From positions 530,689,008-530,753,007 of the forward strand of contig NC_134353.1 of assembly GCF_048569485.1 (NCBI RefSeq): 64,000 bases of DNA. Direction: 5' to 3'. The position numbers were made by a program, and so were the translations under genes. Below the pieces are notes generated by a model, which worked only from the letters and a program-made list of their open reading frames with translations, ran no database searches and was not told the DNA's origin. The DNA comes from Anomaloglossus baeobatrachus (lineage: Eukaryota > Chordata > Amphibia > Anura > Aromobatidae). Position 1 is the first letter of the stretch; each line of letters starts with the position of its first letter. This document shows, in pieces, positions 52,538 through 64,000 of this stretch.

Positions 52538-54006
52538 TAATTAAGGGTATCTAGGTAATTAAAGCAGGTAGGAGAGTCCTGAGGATGTGGGTAGCGTACT
52601 TCTATATACACCTCCTGATATGGCCATAATTAGTCACAAAAGGATTGTAAGAGAATACAACTTATTTTGTATTCTATAGACTACATCTTGTAGTATAACT
52701 AAATAAGGTCATAGGATTCAGTTTACACTGATGGCCTGTGAAGTTTCACATTTCTACACACCCCTGCAGCTCTAATTGGTGCATGGTAATTTTTGTGTGA
52801 TGTTCTATATAAGCTGGTCACATGGAGGTAATAAAACCATACCTTTAGTACACCTCATTTGGCTGTGCTGCGTTGCTCTCCAAGCACTTGTAAAACAAAT
52901 GTTATTAATTTGGAGTTCCAATGGCATAGAAGTAAAGGATTTCTCACTGCACCAATCACTGCAGCAATAATGCACCTCAACACCTATGCTGCAAGGCAAG
53001 GTCCTCAAGGTTCCAGGCCACACCACCGGACAATTAATGCAATGAGGGCCACCATACAGACCCAAAACCCATGAAAGTAGCTGGACTACTCTTTCCACAA
53101 GCTCCAGTTTAGGGACCCACCCAGGGGGTTCACTGATGTAGCACTGGGTTTCATACAGTCTGATAAGAACCTCATGTTCATGTGCAGAGATTTTGGCCTA
53201 GCAGCAATAGACTAAATATGACTGGATGTCTGGTCCATGTCTTTCTAAACCTTTGGCATAATGAAGAGAACACTGCCTGCACCAGTGTGGACAATACAGA
53301 TCACTTCAGTTAATGCCTACATAGCACAGGGATCTACTGTATATTTTATAAGACATACTGGACTGTAAGACATACCTAGGTTTTAGAGGTGGAAAGTAGG
53401 GAGGGGTCATGATGCACTGTTATGGAGTAATGTAGCCCCTTCCTAGTATATGATTGCAACCAGTAATTAAAGTGCTATATTGTTGGATTCAGGTCCTCAG
53501 CTGTTTTTTGCTACATCTGAGATTAACATGATTTATGCAGATTCCCTTTAAATATGGTGCTGAACCTGCCCTGCACCCATATTGAGAGCGGTGCTGCTGC
53601 GAGGAAAAACAAAAAAAACCAAACAGAAAACAAGAACTAAAACCACTCCTGAGGGGGAATAATGTCAGGCATAGGGGTGGAAACAGCACTGCTTCAGTCA
53701 CCGCTCCATCTATAGTAAGTGATGGCTGTAACTGCAACAAATGGTCCCTGCATTAGAGCCAGCTTTCAGATTCTCCCATTACAGAAATTGTAGCTGGTGA
53801 TTGTGAAGTTCTATGAAGCACTGCCAATGGGGTCTTAGAAGAACTTGCATTGTCAGTGTGCCTCTAGCTCCTCCCTTCAAAAGGTGAATTCTAAAGATTC
53901 CATGGAGTAATCTGGAAGTTTAAAGCTTGCCTTCAGACCACAGATTTTACCCATCAACTATGGTTGTGAAGTTTATACACATCTGACAGACAAGTCAATG
54001 CAGTAT
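52538..54006. other. Downstream flank of plin2 copy B, no gene
   Basis: Matches 4066-4270 and 6830-8088 of copy A apart from its insertions. It contains the intact pre-insertion site of the copy A LTRs near 52735-52765. Confidence 0.6.
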
Positions 54007-54012
54007 TTTATT
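54007..54012 (-). terminator. plin2: Poly(A) signal AATAAA of plin2 copy B
   Basis: Same signal and spacing as in copy A (8089-8094). Confidence 0.7.
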
Positions 54013-54254
54013 AACATACAAAAGTGCATTAAAACAGTTACATACTGAGGGTTATACATTAGTGATACTGGTTACAGTTAAGCTGGATTTGTGAAGACAA
54101 AAATAAAGACCAAGACAAGGGTCAATGACCGCCAACCCCCTTCACATCTTCCATGGTCTGTTGCCAGATACTGGCCCTCTGATTAAGGGGGAAAGCAAGG
54201 AGATGGAAAACAAATGACAAGTCAGTGATGTTTGACAGTTCAGGTGGGGTTTTT

Positions 54255-54626
54255 TTACTTTTTGTCTGAGCCTCCATCATCAATTTCTTCCTCCTTATCT
54301 TGGCTACCAGCCAGTTCTGGAGTGAAGTTACCTACCAGCCAATTTAGTGGAGTGTTATTTATAAAGTAGGTTATCATCTCATCCATACCATCCTTTATTT
54401 GTGTAATCTTGTCCTTAGTGGCGGTTAAGAGGCTGTCAGACATGTCTCTGAAGGAAGAGGCAGAGTGGAAGTTTTGATAGATATCTGCAGCCATGGCACT
54501 AATACTTTGAGCCTTGTTCTGAAGGTTTTGCTGAAGACCTTGGACACTGGAGACCAGAGACAGACATGTGCTTTGCAGGTGATTAGCAAGATGCCGGGCA
54601 ATAGCCAGTGTGCGGGATTCAATTTC
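54255..54626 (-). CDS. plin2: plin2 copy B, last coding exon
   Basis: Equivalent of 8337-8708; ends GGSDKK then TAA. Contains [10 protein letters not shown]. Confidence 0.92.
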   Translation of the reverse strand, partial: EIESRTLAIARHLANHLQSTCLSLVSSVQGLQQNLQNKAQSISAMAADIYQNFHSASSFRDMSDSLLTATKDKITQIKDGMDEMITYFINNTPLNWLVGNFTPELAGSQDKEEEIDDGGSDKK

Positions 54627-57600
54627 CTGTAAGGAGAAGAAATGTTATGTTTCCAGTACACAGATGATGCCTAGCATAAGACTCAAGGGAGTGTCATTAC
54701 CTCTGCACCCTCAGTTTCTCCACCAGCATCTTCTCTGGAGCCTTTTGTCCACTCCACCCACTTGTTGTATATGTTCTCTTGAGCATCATGGATCTTCTGA
54801 TTTGCATTATTTATGTTCTTTCTTGCATATTCAATCTGAAAAGTTGTATATAAGCAGGTGAGGTTATATGCACTACATTTGGCTTATTCAGGTACCCTGA
54901 AATATCCTCAATATCAGAGCCAGAACCAAGACTATTATGCTTGTCAGGCAAGTGTTTGTCAAATTTCAGAAATCTATAGCACTCATGAAAATAAGCAATG
55001 TTGTAATATCTTAGACCACGGGTGGGCAATTCATTTTCCCATGGGGGCCACATGAGAAATTGGGATGGTTTTTGAGGGTCAGACTAATGATTAACTCTGA
55101 TAGAAAAAACAAAAACACACACCCAGTATAATACAGGTGTATATAGGGGTGAAGTATTATACTACACCCCTATATACACACACGTATTATACTACACCCC
55201 TATAAAACTACACCACTACACCCGCCCCCCATATACCACACCTGTAAAACTACATTCTCATATCCTACACCACAAATATTTGTCAACAGTTATCCCCCCC
55301 TCCCCCCATTGTCCCCACAGGTTACTAATAACCACTCACCTCTTTTTGTCCCCTCCTCAGGCACCTCCGTACAAGCCCCCCGCTGAGCAGCTTCTTTCAC
55401 ATGCCCAGGCTGCGCCGATGCTGTACTCCTAGGAGCCGCTGCTTCTCTCCGTACAGGCCCCGCCGCTTCAGCTTCTCATGCCGGGCGGGAACTTTTCAAC
55501 TGACACACGCACGCCGTACTGATGATATCAGGGCGCGTGCGTGTCATAGAAAAGTGTCGGGCAGGGTACAGAGGAGAGATTCCTGCGTTCCGCTCTTACA
55601 CTGTGTAGCGCTGCAGGATCTGTCCTGTTCCCTGCCCAGCACGCAGCATGTGATGAGGGCAATCTGACCACAGGCCTCCCGGAGCCTGTAGCTCTGGACA
55701 ACAGGTCAGATTGCCCTCATCACTGACCGGCAAGCAAGGACGCCCTGAACCATTATCAAATTTCATAGTGTTAAAAACAAAAACCATATTCAGTGAGGAA
55801 TTTCCCATTACAGAGGGGATCTCCTTAGGAACAACTGCAATCTCTTAAGCTGATCTGCAAGATTCAGCCAGACAGCATTCATATGAAAGCCAACCTATAC
55901 ACTGAAAATTTAGGACTGGTTTTTGGTTACATTTTAGTGCAAGATCTCTAATCTGCAAAGTTTTCCAGATAAGAATCAATTTGTTAAACTCAAGAAGTGT
56001 CAAATTACAAGTAAAAACAAACCACACGGCACCTTTTAGCAGAGAAAGGCAAGTGTGAATAGATACAAGCTGCTGTGTGTATAAGTGGGGCAATTCAAAA
56101 GATGCAAGAGTAGAGGCCTTTAATATTTGCACCAACCTTTTATGAATCACCCCTTGTACAGAATACAGAAGCACTGGTGGAGAGGGTTTTAATTGAGACT
56201 TCCCTACATTAGGCTGATAGCAATGCTTAGTCAAAGGTTTCAATAAATGCTGAATCCCATTTAAAAGGGGAGGGATGCCCACAGTAAACATTAAATCTTG
56301 GAACGTTAAATTCTGCAATTGGATAATAAACCTGCACTGAAACCTTATAGGTGCGCTGTTGCAATATTCTGTAGTGGCGGTCTTCTAATGTAGAGCTGCT
56401 TTACTGGGTGGGAGAAGCACAAGTCACTGAGTGCACAGACTAAACAGACCAGAGGAGAGTTTCTACCTCAGTCCTGAGCTTGGCCATCATGGACATTGTC
56501 ACCTCTCCAGTTCTGAGATCCTCAGACTGGTAAGAAGTTATTAGATGTTCAGAAAGCAGCATCTACAAGACCCAGCTGTTGTCAGTTATGGGCACCTTGC
56601 ACCTCTCCCACTGCCCCAGGGCTGAGAGCTGTGGTCTGTGCAGACTATGAACTGGAACACTCTGCAATGGTTAGACATAGCCATGATTGGATGATACACC
56701 ACAATTGAGATACCACAGGATCATTTTAAAACATTCAATTGGCCCTTATGCCAAGATCTGTTGATTCAAGTGTACTTTTGTAGGACAAGTACATTAAACC
56801 ATTTGTAGACATTTAATCTGAGGCATTTGATTGGCTCTAGGTTGTACCAGAAAAGGTCACCTTGTGGCTGATGGGCTACCATGAATATGTTAGTGTACCA
56901 AGTACACACATTTTATGATTCTATTCCATGTAGCAGCAATGGAGCCTAACCTTAATGTAGATGATTTCAGTACATTTGAATTACATGTACTAACCAGGTC
57001 AATGGTGTTCTGGAGCTGAGCAATGGCTTCTTGACTCCTGCATTTGGCATCCTTCACCCTGGTCAGGGCCTGTTGATAAGCACGCCTGCGGGCCTTAGTA
57101 GAGAGGGATCCCAGGCGCACGTAGTAGCCAGGCTTATCTTGGGACAGCTCAATGCCTTGTGTTTCAGCTGTGTCCTTCGCTATAAAGAAATTTGTAATGC
57201 CCAGATATTAACAGCTTAGCTGGATGAACAAAATGCAGAAACATTAAGATTGTGGTGAGAGAAGCAGCATGAAGCTGAGGCAGCCTCCTGTGATCTCACT
57301 GCATTTCTGGTGAGGTCTAAAATGTGATATTAGCCAAATCTAGGGCATTTTAGTTGGGAAGTTGGTTAAATTGGCAGTGACAGACCAGCCTTTCAAAAGG
57401 TCACAAGAAAGGCTGTGCCCATTTATAAAAATGGAAATTACCCTTTAGTCAGGCTAGTTTTTTTGGACTGAAACCAACAACTCTCACGTACCCTGTCCAC
57501 AAAGGTAGGCAAGTTTCCCAGGCTGGGTCACCATTGGCTTGCTAGGTTTTGCTTACCTTGCTCTTCATCTGTTTGTGGCAGGTATTGTTCCAGAAGACAT

Positions 57601-60600
57601 TCAGACCTAGTTAGTGCAGAGTCCACACGGTCGCTTATGATCTGCACTACACGGCTTCCCAGAACAGTATTAATGCTGCCATTTACAACAGCCTTAGTCA
57701 TCTCCACACTCTCCTGCACAGCTCCCTTGGTTTTATCCACTACTCCTGTGATACTATGGATAACAGCATCTCTGGCACCAACAACTGCTTCTGAGGCATT
57801 AGCCACAACCTAAAATGTACAAGATGACACCTCTAAAATGACAGTAGGTAAAGTTTAAGGGGGGGGGGGTGTTGTCCACTAAGACTGCCCCTTTGCCCCT
57901 GTAAAAATAAGCCTATACCCCATTGGTGAAGTTGCAGAGATGTCAAAAGCCACATTCCCAGGGCCATGACATGTGGAACCCGCGACCAATAAGCACCCAG
58001 TGGCTCCCCAACTGGACATTTCAGCAGGATGTGAGTGCTGTGCTGACTTCCTGCTCAAAAATGTCCAAAGGTGGGGAGAAGGAAGCCAGTGGGTCATCAT
58101 GAGGAGCCTGGAGAAGAGTATAGGCACATTTATTTATGTGAGCAAACAAGGGGACTGAGATGGGGGTTGTTTAAGTAGTTGACACCTTCTTTAAGGCTCT
58201 ACATGACTTCAGTAGCTTACCTTTTCAGAAGACTGATACAGAATAGGCAACCTTTCTTCAATTTTATCAAGTCCAACGCAGGCAATATTGTTTGCCAGAG
58301 CAACTGGGAAGGGAGAGGGGAAAAGAAAAAAGTTACATCTACATATTGATGACAGCAGAGTTCTGGCAAATACTGGCAAGGTGCTATGCATACTTCTGAT
58401 GCTAGGAGAGAATGGACTGTAGGTTACAAGATACAGCCCTTCCATGATACAGGCCTTGTTTATGTTTCTAGTGTGAAGAATAAAGGTGAGTGAATCAGGC
58501 AAATTTGGAATTTGTGTGGCATCTCCTGGGAAATATGCCGAGAAGATATTCTATTTGAATTTAGGCGATGTACACATGCTGAATCTGGGTGGTGACCAAA
58601 AAAAAAAAAAAAAGCCTGTGAGTACAAAATGCAAACTGGGGTTCAAAAATAGAAATAAAAATGGAGTATGCTATACTTACCAAGTCACTGGTGTGGCTGT
58701 AACTGCTCCCGTGGCCTCATTCACTTCTGGGGCTACTCATAACCTTCATTTACATATGCACTGCTTCCCCTGCCCACTGGTGTGGTTGCAGTCAGAAACC
58801 CCCCCCCCTCCACTTAGTGACTGACACTTTCAGTTACTGACCAGGTCTATTGCACAGTAAAAACATAGGGTCCCCCTAGCACAGAAAACTTATGGCTACA
58901 ACCTTTAGCCATGTGCTTATCTTTGCTGTGTTTCGAAATAGAAAGAACTGCTTTTAAAATAAAAACCCAACACATGTGCAGTCCCTCCCAATTTTGATAC
59001 CCAAGAGCCCAGCAGCTAGGGGCTGGTATGCTCAGGCTGGGGAGAGTCATGCTTATTGGGCTCTGCCCAGGCTACAAATCCTACAGCTGCCCAGGATAGC
59101 TGACACTTCACCTGTCTCTTCCTGATTGCCCCGAGAGGGCAGTTGGGGTAATTGGGAGGGGGTGTAGTGAGTGTCAGCTCACAGCTGCCACTAAGACTTA
59201 AATTAGTAATGGGAGGCATCTGACACCCCCCCCCCCTCCTACATTACTAATCTGTAAGTGAGAAGAAATAAAAACCAAAGAGCTTTGGGTGGTTAACTTT
59301 ACCTCAGGTTACTTCAGTGATCTCACCTGAGTTAATTGAGGTCTGGTTACCTGCGGTCACAGGTGGAAGGCAGTGGGAACCTCCAGCTGTAGCTGCGGTT
59401 AACCAGAGTGACGTCACAACTGATCGCGTGGCTCACTCAAGCCTGGCTAAAACTCAGTGGGCAGTCATGTTCCATGACTGCACACCAACTTGAGATTAAA
59501 TTGCCCCTCCCCACCTCCAGTGTTTTTCCTGTCCCTTCAGGAGCCAGTTGCATGACAGGTGCTCCTAGCGTGAAGCAAATTTATCCTTTGGAATTTAAGC
59601 AGATTCAAGGATCACAGTCTCAGCCTTCTTGTCATGTGACCCAGGGACACCACCTCTTTAAGAAAGGTCCCTCAGCCTTCAATTGCTATGAGAACGGGCT
59701 CGGGGGAATCTCCACCCTCCTTTCTCCCTGCCAAGCAGTCCGGTGCTAACAAGTGAATGAGGTCCCTCTGCCATCAGAGCACCATCTTTAATGATGTGGT
59801 ATCATGGGCAGGACTACCACTTTCCATAGAGGGCTCTTGGCATTGGAAAATAAAATAGCGAAGACTGAGAGGGGGGGTGGGGGGTCACTTCTTGATAAGC
59901 CTAATAATTTAGACCAAACTTAAAACTACACCTTAAAGTGTTCATTATTCAGTGATCTGTTAATCACTTATTAAAAACGTGAAATATAAGATACATATGC
60001 TACTTGGCCAAGCTCAAATGGACTGATGCAGTATGTGCGGCACAACAAACATACCATACATACTATCATCTTATGGTTGGACAGAGCCCCAAATTTCTCA
60101 TAAAGGAGTCCCCTTCTGGAGAAATAATTGGATTTATTGTAATGGGACAAAATTGTAAAACCAAACCTTTTATAGTAGCTCAGGATCTCACTATTCACAT
60201 TAAATGGGTCCCATCAAAGAAAAAGGAATGGTCTTACTGTAATTAACTGGGTACAAAATATAAGCTGAGGCTTCTTCTTGGTTATCACAATTTGACTTAT
60301 ACCAAATGCAGCCTTTTATATTGCTTGATCAATATGCATCCTAATATCCTAATCTATGCCCTGTCAGGAACAGAAATACAGACAGGATGCAGAGCATCTA
60401 TTTAAGAAGACTTCCCCTGATGAGTAGTTATAATGAAACGCGTTGGGTGGATGCATCTTGATCAAGCAATATAAAGAAAGGCTGCATTTGGCATGTATTA
60501 ATCAAATTGTGATAATACAAGAGGATGCCTCATCTGGTGGCAGAGAGCTCCATAGTCTACCTCAGGCTCACAAGAAAATCCAGGGTCTCTCTGCTCTCAA

Positions 60601-63580
60601 ATGGAGAATCACTGGGATTAGAAGAGACCCTTGTTCCTCTAGATGTCCCCTGGTCACCATTGAAGGCTGTGTATATCTCTACACTAGTGACAATTATACG
60701 CTAATGGAGTATAGTCCATTCAGAATTCCTGCTGATGTTTCCCACAAGTGTGTGCATACAGGAGCGTGCACATGGGACCTGGAGAGCGAGTGCCGTAACT
60801 GACAGTAACAAGCCCCCACTGTTAGTGACAGCTGTTAAGACAGAGCTGTCACCGTGTACATGTCAGTCTGTAGGCATGGACCCCAACTTATGCTGTATGT
60901 CATAGGGGTGTTGCCAACCGCGGAGGCTGCCGCTGCTGAATTGTCACAAAGGAAGGCTACCAACCATATAGCAATACATTGTGAAGATTAGCTCAGGTAG
61001 GCATAGGCAAGGTCACAGGACGATACAGTATCTCCATAAAAAATCCCAGCCGGTTATGAAAAACCTGTCATAAACGGCAAACAGACATAACAGGCCTCTC
61101 CTGGCTTACAGCAAAAAACAGCACAACCACATACCGTGGGCTTCCAGTCCGATATGGTCTCTATTGGAAGTGTGGCGCCTGTACACACTGGCTCCTGCCA
61201 GGGAACAAAACTTGCTGTGGCTCCTTCCAAGAACCCAGAGACACTCTGCAGACTCCTGTCTGTCCCTCCACTCCAGGAGAGCTTTGGTCCAGTAGCCACA
61301 GCACTAACTAGCCTAGCTTGCACACTACTTCCAGCCTAAACCCAGACTGAATTCCAGAGCCCCGTGTTCAGCCTCCACACAGGCTGATACATCCAGAGCT
61401 CCCTGCTCTGTTCTCACTCTGCAGAACACACACACTGAGTCTCCTAATCAGACTGGACACACCCACAGGAGGAGGTCTGATTCTCCACACCTGCACAGCA
61501 CACTGGGCTTATTAAAGGGAACCTGGCCCTTTATATGCAGAAATAAGCCTTTGTGGAACTACAAGTCCCATAGCAACCTCTTCAGTGTAATATCGCAGCG
61601 ACCTTCACTGCGACATATAGCGACCATTTACCATATTGGTGGTCGCTACCTCACAACATATGCACATTTGTAACTCGCATGCAGCAATCCATAGATCGAA
61701 GCAGAGACCTTGCCATCTATGCCCCACACAAGGAGTCTCCGACACTCGGCCCGCAGGCCATATCTGCTCTCTGCACAGGGAACACTCCGTATGGAGTTTA
61801 GGAGCTACCTAATGATGCAGATGACATTCACGAAGATCACTCACCACAGGAAATCAAGGGTACTGGTCCTGGAGGCTTCGTCAGAACACCCACAGGTCCC
61901 GCAGAAGTCGTGGAGCCACAAGATGATTTGCCCTTCTGGCTATTGAGGCCGGGCAGGTCTGTTTCACTTAGAACGGTGACTGTTCATATGGCTATGCTGC
62001 TGGCGCTCCAGAGAGTGCTGCCGCCTTTCTGAAGCCATCCTGGGATGTAGGCATGAGCACCCGTGCTGCTCCTCTACCTTCCGGTCCCATAAAAGGTGCG
62101 CCCCTCCCCCCCCCCCCCGTTTCAATGCGCCCAGCGGTGTCCAGACGGCAGGCACCTGCCCTGAAACACCACCGCTGCTGCATGGGCGCTGCCATCCCCT
62201 TCAGTAGACGTCACGCAAGCACGCCTCCAGTACCCTGCATGCCCTGTGCGCGTCCCAGAGTGCGCCACATTCGGAAATCCTAGGCAGCAGGGGAGCGCAA
62301 GGGTGGTGGGGGGGGGGAGGGAAGTGGCAGTCCGGAACCCCTGATAGGCACTGCCGCAACCCCCCCCCCCCGGACACCAGGTTCCCCAAGGGCTGGTGGA
62401 CGGCGCAGGACTCACCCTGCTTTTCCGGACACCGGACAGGGCTGGGTAATTACAGCTTCTGTACTTCAAACTTCTTACTTCAACCGCCGTATTCCAGAAC
62501 AAGGTCTCCCATCAAGGACAGGAAACCAACTGACGAAGGGGAGAGGTACTGCCCTTTTATTTCAGAATGGTTTCCTGTCCTCGCTGGGCGGATCCCTCTC
62601 TCACGTGGTGCTGTCATGGTTGAGGGGAAAAGAAGGCATATTCAAAATAGGTAATGAGTGGCTTGGAAGTGAATGAGTGACTGTGGGAGCTTACAGCTGC
62701 ACCAGTGACAAGGCAAGTATAAAGATTTGCTCCTACCCCTTTGTGCCAGATTCTGGTCCCAATAGACTAGGAAAAGGCAACTGGCCAGATCCAGGCATCA
62801 ATCACTGGCCACCGAGTCGGCAGGGGATTGATCTGCAAGTCCTCCCATCACTAATTAGAAACTCTGCTACAAAATGCAAAGAAACATGCAGCTTCTGTAG
62901 TCATCACAATAATGCAATAGAAAAAACTGCAAATATAGCCACAGTAAGAATGAAGTCTCAGACCATACTGGGGAAGGAAATGCATGTAATATTGGTACCA
63001 AAACTGTGGTAAAATAATGCAGTGTGAGCATGTAGCCTTAATGTCTTGAACCCACAATGCTCCACTATCCAGACCCTCATCTCTGGACAATTGCAGCAGG
63101 AAATCCCATTTCTGTGAAAGGCTCAGGGTTACTAGAAGCAGTGAGGATTGGAAAGTAGACTATTCCTCTGCACCATAAAAGGCTGAAAAAAGACAAAAAC
63201 ACCAAACAACCCACAAGTCTGCATTCTGGAAAATACAGATTTGTACGTTTCAGTACTCCACTTCCAGATGAATTTGCTGATCTTCAGGACAAGTTGCCTT
63301 GCAACAACCCACCAAGCATTCGGTGTGCAGATTACCACAGAATGACATGTTTGACAGTGACCACCATCGAGATGCTAAACCTACTTTGAGGCTCGAGTTT
63401 CTGCAGGATTGGCATGGCGCTGGTGATGGCCACAGAAGTGATGCTCTTCACACTTTTCTCTGCGACGTCACATACAGACTTCAGGTAGGGATGGTTGTCT
63501 TTAGTGGTCACGTAGGTGGAGGACACCATGTCATATGTAGAGCTCACAAATGGGAGGTTTATCAACCTTACCACCACATT
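54255..63580 (-). CDS. plin2: perilipin-2, copy B, partial (coding exons 3-8; 5' end beyond window)
   Basis: Lipid-droplet coat protein, second copy. Coding exons in the window are 63385-63580, 58221-58303, 57557-57809, 56995-57179, 54701-54835 and 54255-54626, encoding residues 12-418. The encoded sequence is identical to copy A in all six exons and the splice sites are the same. The start codon, non-coding exon and promoter would lie right of 64000. Neither decay nor relaxed selection is visible, as expected if the copy is extremely young or is an allele of copy A. Confidence 0.92.
54701..54835 (-). CDS. plin2: plin2 copy B, coding exon, residues 251-295
   Basis: Equivalent of 8783-8917, phase 0 at both ends (IEYARKN ... 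WVEW). Confidence 0.92.
56995..57179 (-). CDS. plin2: plin2 copy B, coding exon, residues 189-250
   Basis: Equivalent of 11079-11263, contains [11 protein letters not shown]. Confidence 0.92.
57557..57809 (-). CDS. plin2: plin2 copy B, coding exon, residues 105-188
   Basis: Equivalent of 11641-11893, the 11-mer repeat region. Confidence 0.92.
58221..58303 (-). CDS. plin2: plin2 copy B, coding exon, residues 77-104
   Basis: Equivalent of 12305-12387 ([12 protein letters not shown]). Confidence 0.92.
60283..60514 (+). repeat. Stem-loop element with hammerhead-like core, copy B
   Basis: Same as 14361-14592, with CTGATGA at about 60417-60423 and GAAACGCGTT at about 60435-60444. Core bases are unchanged. 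Confidence 0.6.
62425..62630 (-). mobile_element. DIRS terminal fragment in plin2 intron (fossil), copy B
   Basis: Equivalent of 16500-16705; present in both copies, hence older than the duplication. Confidence 0.6.
63385..63580 (-). CDS. plin2: plin2 copy B, coding exon, residues 12-76 (PAT core)
   Basis: Equivalent of 17461-17656 ([16 protein letters not shown]). This is the most 5' exon visible for copy B. Confidence 0.92.
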
Positions 63581-63863
63581 CTACACAAGAAAAAAAGAAC
63601 AAATCACTTGTACAGTCTGGTAATTCCATTCAAAATAAATTTCATTAAAATTAATTCTTCCATGAACTAGATTAAATCCCCAGGGTCAGACTAATCAGTT
63701 TAGTCTCCATTTTACAACAACATGGCATGCTGCAATGATCACTGGATCCTAAAGATGCACCTAGGAAAAGGCATTACTTCTATAGCAATAAATGCTTACC
63801 AATAACAATCTTACCCAATTTCCATTGCCGCATCCATCCCCTCCTCAAGAATAAAACCTCTAA

Positions 63864-64000
63864 GGCTACATGCGCACGCTGCTTCTTTTTCGTGTTCACA
63901 AACTGCAGCCAAAACTGCACCTTGTCAGAGAGAGCCTGGAAATGTCACAAAAAATGTAGGTGCATTTTTGCTGCTTTTTTGGTGCGTTTTTGGCTGCAGT
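63864..64000. mobile_element. Harbinger-type MITE 1, copy B, cut by window end
   Basis: TAA then GGCTACATGCGCACGCTGC, identical start to the MITE at 17940-19564. The window ends 137 bases in. Confidence 0.75.

Larger units (their letters stand above)
51448..64000. repeat. Duplicated block, copy B
   Basis: Second copy of 3797-18076, same orientation, still continuing at the window end. It lacks the two LTR-like insertions of copy A and has its own 825-bp MITE. It holds the downstream flank and coding exons 3-8 of a second plin2. Confidence 0.9.

Overview
This window reads as nuclear DNA of an anuran amphibian with a large, repeat-rich genome. The evidence is: a vertebrate intron-containing gene (perilipin-2, plin2); three DIRS-type tyrosine-recombinase retrotransposons plus a Ngaro-like relative; several Tc1-like transposons; many TAA/TTA-flanked MITEs; an L1-type LINE; and hammerhead-ribozyme-like cores of the type reported from amphibian genomes. 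The species cannot be named from sequence alone. Nothing prokaryotic is present.

Layout. 1-3795: a DIRS element cut by the window edge. 3797-18076: copy A of a duplicated block that begins downstream of plin2 and runs into its large intron. plin2 copy A lies on the minus strand at about 8.07-22.82 kb and looks complete: eight exons (one non-coding), 418 codons, good splice sites, a poly(A) signal, and a TATA/CRE promoter near 22.8-22.9 kb. Copy A also carries two solo-LTR-like insertions (4278-5710, 5730-6829). The first of these contains a nested 488-bp insertion with a 17-bp target-site duplication; it ends in a perfect 333-bp palindrome holding two opposed hammerhead-like cores. 23-42 kb is transposon territory: MITEs, a Tc1 split by a 3.16-kb element, a solo LTR at 30.2-31.0 kb, a TA-flanked MITE, a 313-bp tandem pair with hammerhead-like cores, two further Tc1 elements, and an L1 fragment interrupted by a Tc1 and an LTR-like element. 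40.5-47.7 kb: Ngaro-like remains split by a DIRS element, which itself carries a MITE. 47.8-50.95 kb: a third DIRS element lacking its middle. 51,448-64,000: copy B of the duplicated block in the same orientation, with coding exons 3-8 of a second plin2; its first exons fall outside the window.

How it fits together. Only plin2 looks like a functioning host gene; its product coats lipid droplets. The two copies differ by few substitutions, homopolymer or short indels, and three private insertions. They are therefore either a very recent tandem duplication of about 46 kb period or two haplotypes laid end to end by an assembler. The most unusual signal is the recurrence of hammerhead-like cores in three architectures (perfect palindrome, stem-loop, tandem repeat), which points to Penelope-like or retrozyme-like non-autonomous retroelements, at least one of them young.
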